Of a DNA stretch of 12,189 nucleotides, positions 8,127 to 12,189 are shown in pieces (position 1 is the stretch's first letter; each line of letters starts with the position of its first letter). A program made the position numbers and the translations under genes. Below the pieces are notes generated by a model, which worked only from the letters and a program-made list of their open reading frames with translations, was not told where the DNA came from and made no database searches. The DNA is taken from assembly GCA_015680635.1 (NCBI GenBank), contig JAABOA010000629.1, positions 305 through 12,493 of the forward strand. Reading direction: 5' to 3'. This stretch comes from Lunasporangiospora selenospora (taxonomy: Eukaryota > Mortierellomycota > Mortierellomycetes > Mortierellales > Mortierellaceae).

Positions 8127-10252
8127 TTAGTCTGCTTTGATGATACCGCCCGAATCCTGACCTCTCTTCCACAGTTTGGAAAGAGCAATGTAGCTCACAA
8201 GAACCGTGCCGCCAAGTGCGATGAACGGGTGACTGGCGATTGAACCAAACACACCCTCGACATGACCCTGCATGTTCTTGAAAGTCCTCTGGCTATATGA
8301 GAGCATAGACTGAGACTCCAGGTTACCCTCCTCCATATCGGTAATGAATCCCATCAACGAATCGAGGTCGATGGAGACGCGTCGACCATCCGAGCCATGG
8401 GAATAAAGAGTCTCCTTCTTGGGATTGACAGCAAGAATGACGGGCAAATTCAAGAGCTCCACTTTGAGTGCTCCACGAATATAGTTGGTCCACTTTGTCG
8501 CATCCAACATGGCAAATCTCAACGCCCCTCCATCAACAAGCGCATGGGAGCCAAGTGCACCATTGTACTTGTAAGCAGCCTCGATCAATACGCGCCTGGC
8601 TTCACGGGTAGTAGGCTTGGAGGGATCAAAGAGCCCGAGAATTAGCCATCCTGGAGTGTTCATGACCGATGCAGAGTTACTGTTGGTAACCATGGGGACC
8701 ATCGGGGTCTTGGCCTTGTCCATCCATCCCTTGACCAAGACTGTATCCGTCAAGGCGCCCGGGTACTCGTAATGTCTGTTATCCTTAATGACCAACAGAG
8801 CAGGCAGCTTGGGCACGGACAGCTCCTTGGCAACTGCTGCATCATCTGAAATGTAGATAGAGATCTGCTCATAGAAGACCTTGGACTGCTTCTCCATGAA
8901 CTCTGTCACTTGCTTGCTCGTGTCGGAGGCGCGAATGAACAAGAAGGAGACTTCAGAGCTTTCCTTGAGAGCTCCCACACTTTCGATGGAAATTGGCTTG
9001 AGTGATGGCCTATCATTTGTTTAAAGACCTTGGTTAATGGAGAAGAAATATTTAAGAGGGGACAATAACCTCATTCCTTGTCCATGTAAATGTGATCTTA
9101 CTTGATAGCTCCAAGCGCAAAAGCAGTAAGCGATTCGAGATTCCTCTGTTTGGTAAATTCGATCTCTTGTCCATTCTGATGCAACTTGATGGTAGGGTAG
9201 CCACGAATGCGTTGAGCGCGGCACAGATCTTCGTTAGCAGGACAGTCCACACTAGCAACATTGACCTTGCCCTTTAACGCCTTGGCCAGCTCCTTGTAAA
9301 TGGGCGCCAAGTTCTTGCAGTGTCCACACCATGGAGCAAAGTACTCGACCAGCCATGGCTGATCTCCCTTCAGGTGTTGGTTATGAGTACTTTTGTCTAG
9401 CACAATGACTTCTCCAAGAGGGTTGATAGTAGGGTCATCCCCTTCCGAGTTCTGACCGGCTGAAGGCACGTTGTTATTAGCTGGTGGTTTGACGCTGAGG
9501 AGCTCTGATGCCTTTGATTCAATATACTTTCCAAGGTCTTCAACAGTCCGACCGCCATCATACAACTCAACCAGCTTGCCATTGTTAAAGCTAAGCACAA
9601 GTATGAGAATGCAAAATTGTCACCGTTTTGGTTAACGGATCTGAAATCGCTTTCTTTGTTCACCTCATCAAAGTGTGTCCTAGTTATGCGAGAACACTTA
9701 CAGTTGCAGTGAAGGGTAGCCATGAACATTATTGCTATTGCAGGTGTCGCCATCCAGAAGGCAGTCTACCTCAGCGATTTTGACATCCTTGGTCTTTTCC
9801 CAGTCCTGATACTGAACTGCCATCTGCTCCCAGGCCGGGGCTACACCGGACGTGTAATAAGAAATAAGGGAACGAGAGCAACAGGAGGCGCAAGGTGTCA
9901 GTCTTTTGACATTTGAAAGGCATTATACGCTAGAACAAGATTCGATAATCTCTACTAATTACCGAGACGCTGGCAATGGATGCATTTTGGGGAATAAAAC
10001 TTTACAAACCTAGAGGATGCATTTCAACTTGGAGCGTGAGATTTCGCACGACAACAACTATTTCTTCTACGGACCACTCATCAGTTCAATAGGGAATGCA
10101 AGGGCCACAACTTACGTGATTCCCTTGGACACGGTGGCATCAAAATTAGCACCTGTCAGTGCCTTTGAAGCATCTGATGCGCTGACACTGTGGAATGGAA
10201 CGCCGACTGTGAAGAGGAGTAGTAGCGTGGAAAGGGCTCGTATGGTCACCAT
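8127..10252 (-). CDS. Protein disulfide isomerase family protein, ER, C-terminal membrane anchor
   Basis: Thiol-disulfide oxidoreductase/isomerase of the secretory pathway, 564 aa. Exons: 10252-10116, 10009-9963, 9840-9702, 9590-9102, 9009-8127; introns 106, 122, 111 and 92 bp, GT-AG, total 1695 nt. Residues 1-25 are a signal peptide (STLLLLFTVGV core, SVSA cleavage site). Domain a1 (about 35-135) has CIHC at 55-58 and cis-Pro 104 in HGYPSL. Domain a2 (about 165-270) has the classical WCGHC (active Cys 196 and 199) and cis-Pro 240 in RGYPTIKL. Two redox-inactive thioredoxin folds follow: b (277-370, LPALLVIKD) and b' (about 385-500, LDATKW, LPVILAVNP). Residues 532-548 form a membrane segment followed by a basic KLWKR and a short tail without KDEL/HDEL. 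The expected topology is luminal catalytic domains, like TMX-type PDIs. The ATG is the first in frame before the signal peptide. The odd points are CIHC instead of CGHC and the lack of a retrieval signal. Confidence 0.93.
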
Positions 10253-10869
10253 GATGAATATGATGGTTAAAGTCAAGGAGCATAGAGGTGTCGCGCCTCA
10301 TTCATCCTTCAACTCCTTCAACGACTTTCCTCCACGTATGTGAGGAAAAGCCACCGTAATTTGGAATAGGGACTCAAGTCTTGCAAAAAAAATAGCCCAC
10401 TCCCTGACACAAGCCTTTCTCTCCTGTTCACTCGAGCACAACGGGGTCAAGTAGCCTCTGGCGGTACCCACTCATTGATAAAAGAGTAGTACACCGTATA
10501 TCCAAGAGTGCCATTTACCGCTAGTACTTTTCAACTGCGAGTAGAGTTGCTGAGCATATTTGAAGGAAAGGGCACCATAAAAGAAAGAGAGAGAGAGCTT
10601 TTGTATGCAAGTCGAACCTAATAGTTTGTCCTCCCCAAGGCTTTCACGAAATGTCGATGCTCGACGATTACTGGTGCCTGGCTAGTCAAGAATCGGCTTG
10701 GTCAGGCCATGTTTGTTTGTCTGCTTGTGCTCGAAAGGTGAGCGAGCTTTCATTTAATAGTTACCGAGAAAATCTGGCCGTGAGATAGAGACCGAAAGTC
10801 CCCCAATCCTTCCCTACTGAAGCAAAGTCTGAGCTCGTTAGAAAGGTGGCCTTTTGGTAGCGAGGTAGC

Positions 10870-10936
10870 GTGGGATCTGGGGTGTTCTGAGCATTGGAGA
10901 CCTTTTTTTTTTGAGAAAGAGAGGAGACGATCCCAC
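10870..10936. repeat. 8-bp inverted repeat, 51-nt loop
   Basis: GTGGGATC at 10870-10877 is the exact reverse complement of GATCCCAC at 10929-10936. The flanks do not extend the stem well. It could form a weak hairpin or be chance. Confidence 0.35.
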
Positions 10937-11179
10937 ACCCCTCCGATTCGCCTAATAATGATTCTTTAAGGTTCAGGAGTTGATTCTGGGGTCAGGCGTA
11001 TCTTTCTCAGTTGTAGGCTCGAATCTCTCACACCAAAAGAGAGAGATTGTGAATCATCATTTTTTTTCCCTTTTCTTTTCCTTAAACACAAATCTGCCCA
11101 TTGCACCAATCAGTGGAGCAAACAGCTCTTTTGTTGCAACAACCATCGGTAAGTGCAACCCTCTTTGTTCATAAAAGCC

Positions 11180-11245
11180 AATCTTTTTTTTTTCTTCTTC
11201 TTCCCTTTCTCTATCTCTCTCTTTCTCTCTCTTCTTCCCCCTTTG
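11180..11245 (+). promoter_or_regulatory. CT-rich pyrimidine tract, likely promoter or leader element
   Basis: Some 65 bp of almost pure C and T on the + strand (TCTCTCTTTCTCTCTCTTC type) lie 310-380 nt upstream of the ATG at 11558. Long CT tracts of this kind are common just upstream of or around transcription starts in fungi. CATAAAAG at 11170-11177 directly before it is a weak TATA candidate. Confidence 0.4.
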
Positions 11246-11557
11246 CCCCCTGCTTCATAGTCTTGAATAAAGAGAGTCCTGGGAAGCGTCACTCATTCTC
11301 ATTTCATCGCTCTTTAATCCGCCATCCATTTCAAGAGCCGAAAAACAAAAAAAAACCCCCCCCCATTGCATTTATTCATTCTAAAAGAGCCTTTTGTTCT
11401 CATCAATCAACAGCCAACAATCGCTCTCTTTCGCTACCAATTACACTCACGCTCGGTTTCTGTGATTTCATCGCCCTAATCTCAACCCCCTTGATTCCTG
11501 CAACTCTGAAAAAAAAAAAAAAAAGGCTGCAAACAAACACAAACACAAACAGTGGCA

Positions 11558-12189
11558 ATGGCTCCAGTACCATCTCTGGGAACTTCTCGTGGACTGAAGC
11601 ATTCTTCTCAAAGGACTCACCTATCCCTAGCACCAAAACCTCTCCGAAAACGCAACCAACTGGCTCGCGGTCCATCTCAATCATCATCCAAAATGAGACG
11701 TACTGGCAAGAAGCATATCTTCTCTGAAGAGGAGGACAATTTTATTGCCAACAAGCTTGCGGATCCCTATATCTATAGTGTTTTGAGTGAACCAGGACAC
11801 AGGAATCGTAGCATCCGCAATGTTTGCTCCAAAGCCCAAATCCACGCCGATATTGCCAGAGATTTCAAGGCGACGTGCGGCATCGATATCTCGGCTCTTC
11901 AAGTCAAGAACAAGATTGCAAAGATGCAAAGACAGTGGAATGAGGCTTGTGCGATAAGCAACATGGCTGTCAGCAACAACATGCCGCTTTCAACCGTCGA
12001 CGGTGATATCCGGAAAAAGTGCCACTTTTTCGGTATCTTGCAAGAGACTTGGTCTCAGCCACGATCGATGACCCCTGGGAAGTCTATGGAGAACCACGAG
12101 ATGACACCTCAAGGAGAGTCGGATGACGATTACCACGACGATGAAGAAGATGAAATCAGCCACGATGACGTTGGCGCGACGGATGCTGC
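11558..12189 (+). CDS. Myb/SANT-like DNA-binding protein, 5' part, continues past window
   Basis: Open frame of 210 codons plus two bases with no stop before the right edge. The ATG at 11558 sits in a good CAATGG context and begins MAPVPSL. Residues 1-50 are basic and Ser-rich with nuclear-localisation-like clusters (PLRKR at 28-32, KMRRTGKK at 45-52). Residues 53-135 look like a trihelix Myb/SANT-like domain of the Myb_DNA-bind_3 type: FSEEEDNFIANKL for helix 1, IHADIARDFKATCG for helix 2, and ALQVKNKIAKMQRQWNEA for the recognition helix region. Residues 188-205 form an acidic DDDYHDDEEDE stretch. The likely role is nuclear DNA binding; such domains occur in fungal regulators and in proteins derived from Harbinger-like transposons, and the sequence here cannot separate these. 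A second ATG in frame at 11693 (residue 46) is an alternative start. A later intron cannot be excluded. Confidence 0.72.
   Translation, partial: MAPVPSLGTSRGLKHSSQRTHLSLAPKPLRKRNQLARGPSQSSSKMRRTGKKHIFSEEEDNFIANKLADPYIYSVLSEPGHRNRSIRNVCSKAQIHADIARDFKATCGIDISALQVKNKIAKMQRQWNEACAISNMAVSNNMPLSTVDGDIRKKCHFFGILQETWSQPRSMTPGKSMENHEMTPQGESDDDYHDDEEDEISHDDVGATDA

Larger units (their letters stand above)
10253..11557. other. 1.3-kb divergent intergenic region without a recognised gene
   Basis: This lies between the PDI start (-) and the Myb/SANT-like start (+). It holds both promoters and probably a long leader of the right-hand gene. Visible items are a GA run at 10583-10599, an 8-bp inverted repeat at 10870-10936, T-rich and CT-rich tracts at 11060-11090 and 11180-11245, an A8-C9 stretch at 11347-11364, and an A16 run near 11509-11524. 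Several short open frames occur but none has recognisable content. I see no tRNA. Confidence 0.5.

Noticed and set aside
10990-11050. tRNA B-box-like GGCTCGAATCT
   Set aside because: The T stem would have two mismatches and a wobble pair, and no A box or acceptor stem is found at the right distance.
11101-11727. 208-codon + strand open frame rich in Phe, Ser, Pro and Lys
   Set aside because: Its content comes from CT tracts and homopolymers of the leader. It overlaps the better supported frame starting at 11558, which has a good start context and a recognisable domain.
1-12189. CRISPR array, insertion sequence, operon or prokaryotic signals
   Set aside because: No regularly spaced repeats, no terminal inverted repeats with target duplications, and all genes have eukaryotic structure.

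Overview
The window looks like the nuclear genome of a filamentous fungus, most probably an early-diverging one of the Mortierella type (Mucoromycota/Mortierellomycota). The reasons are short GT-AG introns of about 80-120 bp, compact divergent and convergent gene spacing, Crinkler-type (CR) effector remnants, and pyrimidine-rich promoters. The taxonomic placement is inference; I could not run a search.

Layout from left to right. Positions 1-954 hold the 3' part of a broken CR-type effector gene (+), with at least two frame changes and one stop near the end. Positions 1399-2338 hold a second broken CR-type copy (+): a well-preserved Crinkler header interrupted by an in-frame TAG, followed by short fragments in several frames. 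Positions 2620-3813 (+) encode an intronless protein with three clear and one degenerate Myb/SANT repeat and an N-terminus that resembles a mitochondrial presequence. Positions 4341-5944 (-) are a five-exon gene for a CENP-N/Chl4 kinetochore protein of 409 aa. It is divergent, across only 175 bp, from a seven-exon gene at 6120-7937 (+) for a 397-aa protein that I do not recognise. Positions 8127-10252 (-) are a five-exon gene for a 564-aa membrane-anchored protein disulfide isomerase. After a 1.3-kb gene-poor stretch, 11558 to the right edge (+) is the 5' part of a nuclear Myb/SANT-like DNA-binding protein that continues past the window.

The three spliced genes were rebuilt by hand from GT/AG signals. 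In each, the intron phases close exactly and the total length is a multiple of three: 1230, 1194 and 1695 nt. For CENP-N the junctions also agree with family similarity across the joins. The live genes do not form one pathway. They are housekeeping-type genes (chromosome segregation, ER protein folding, DNA binding) beside a decayed effector segment at the left edge.
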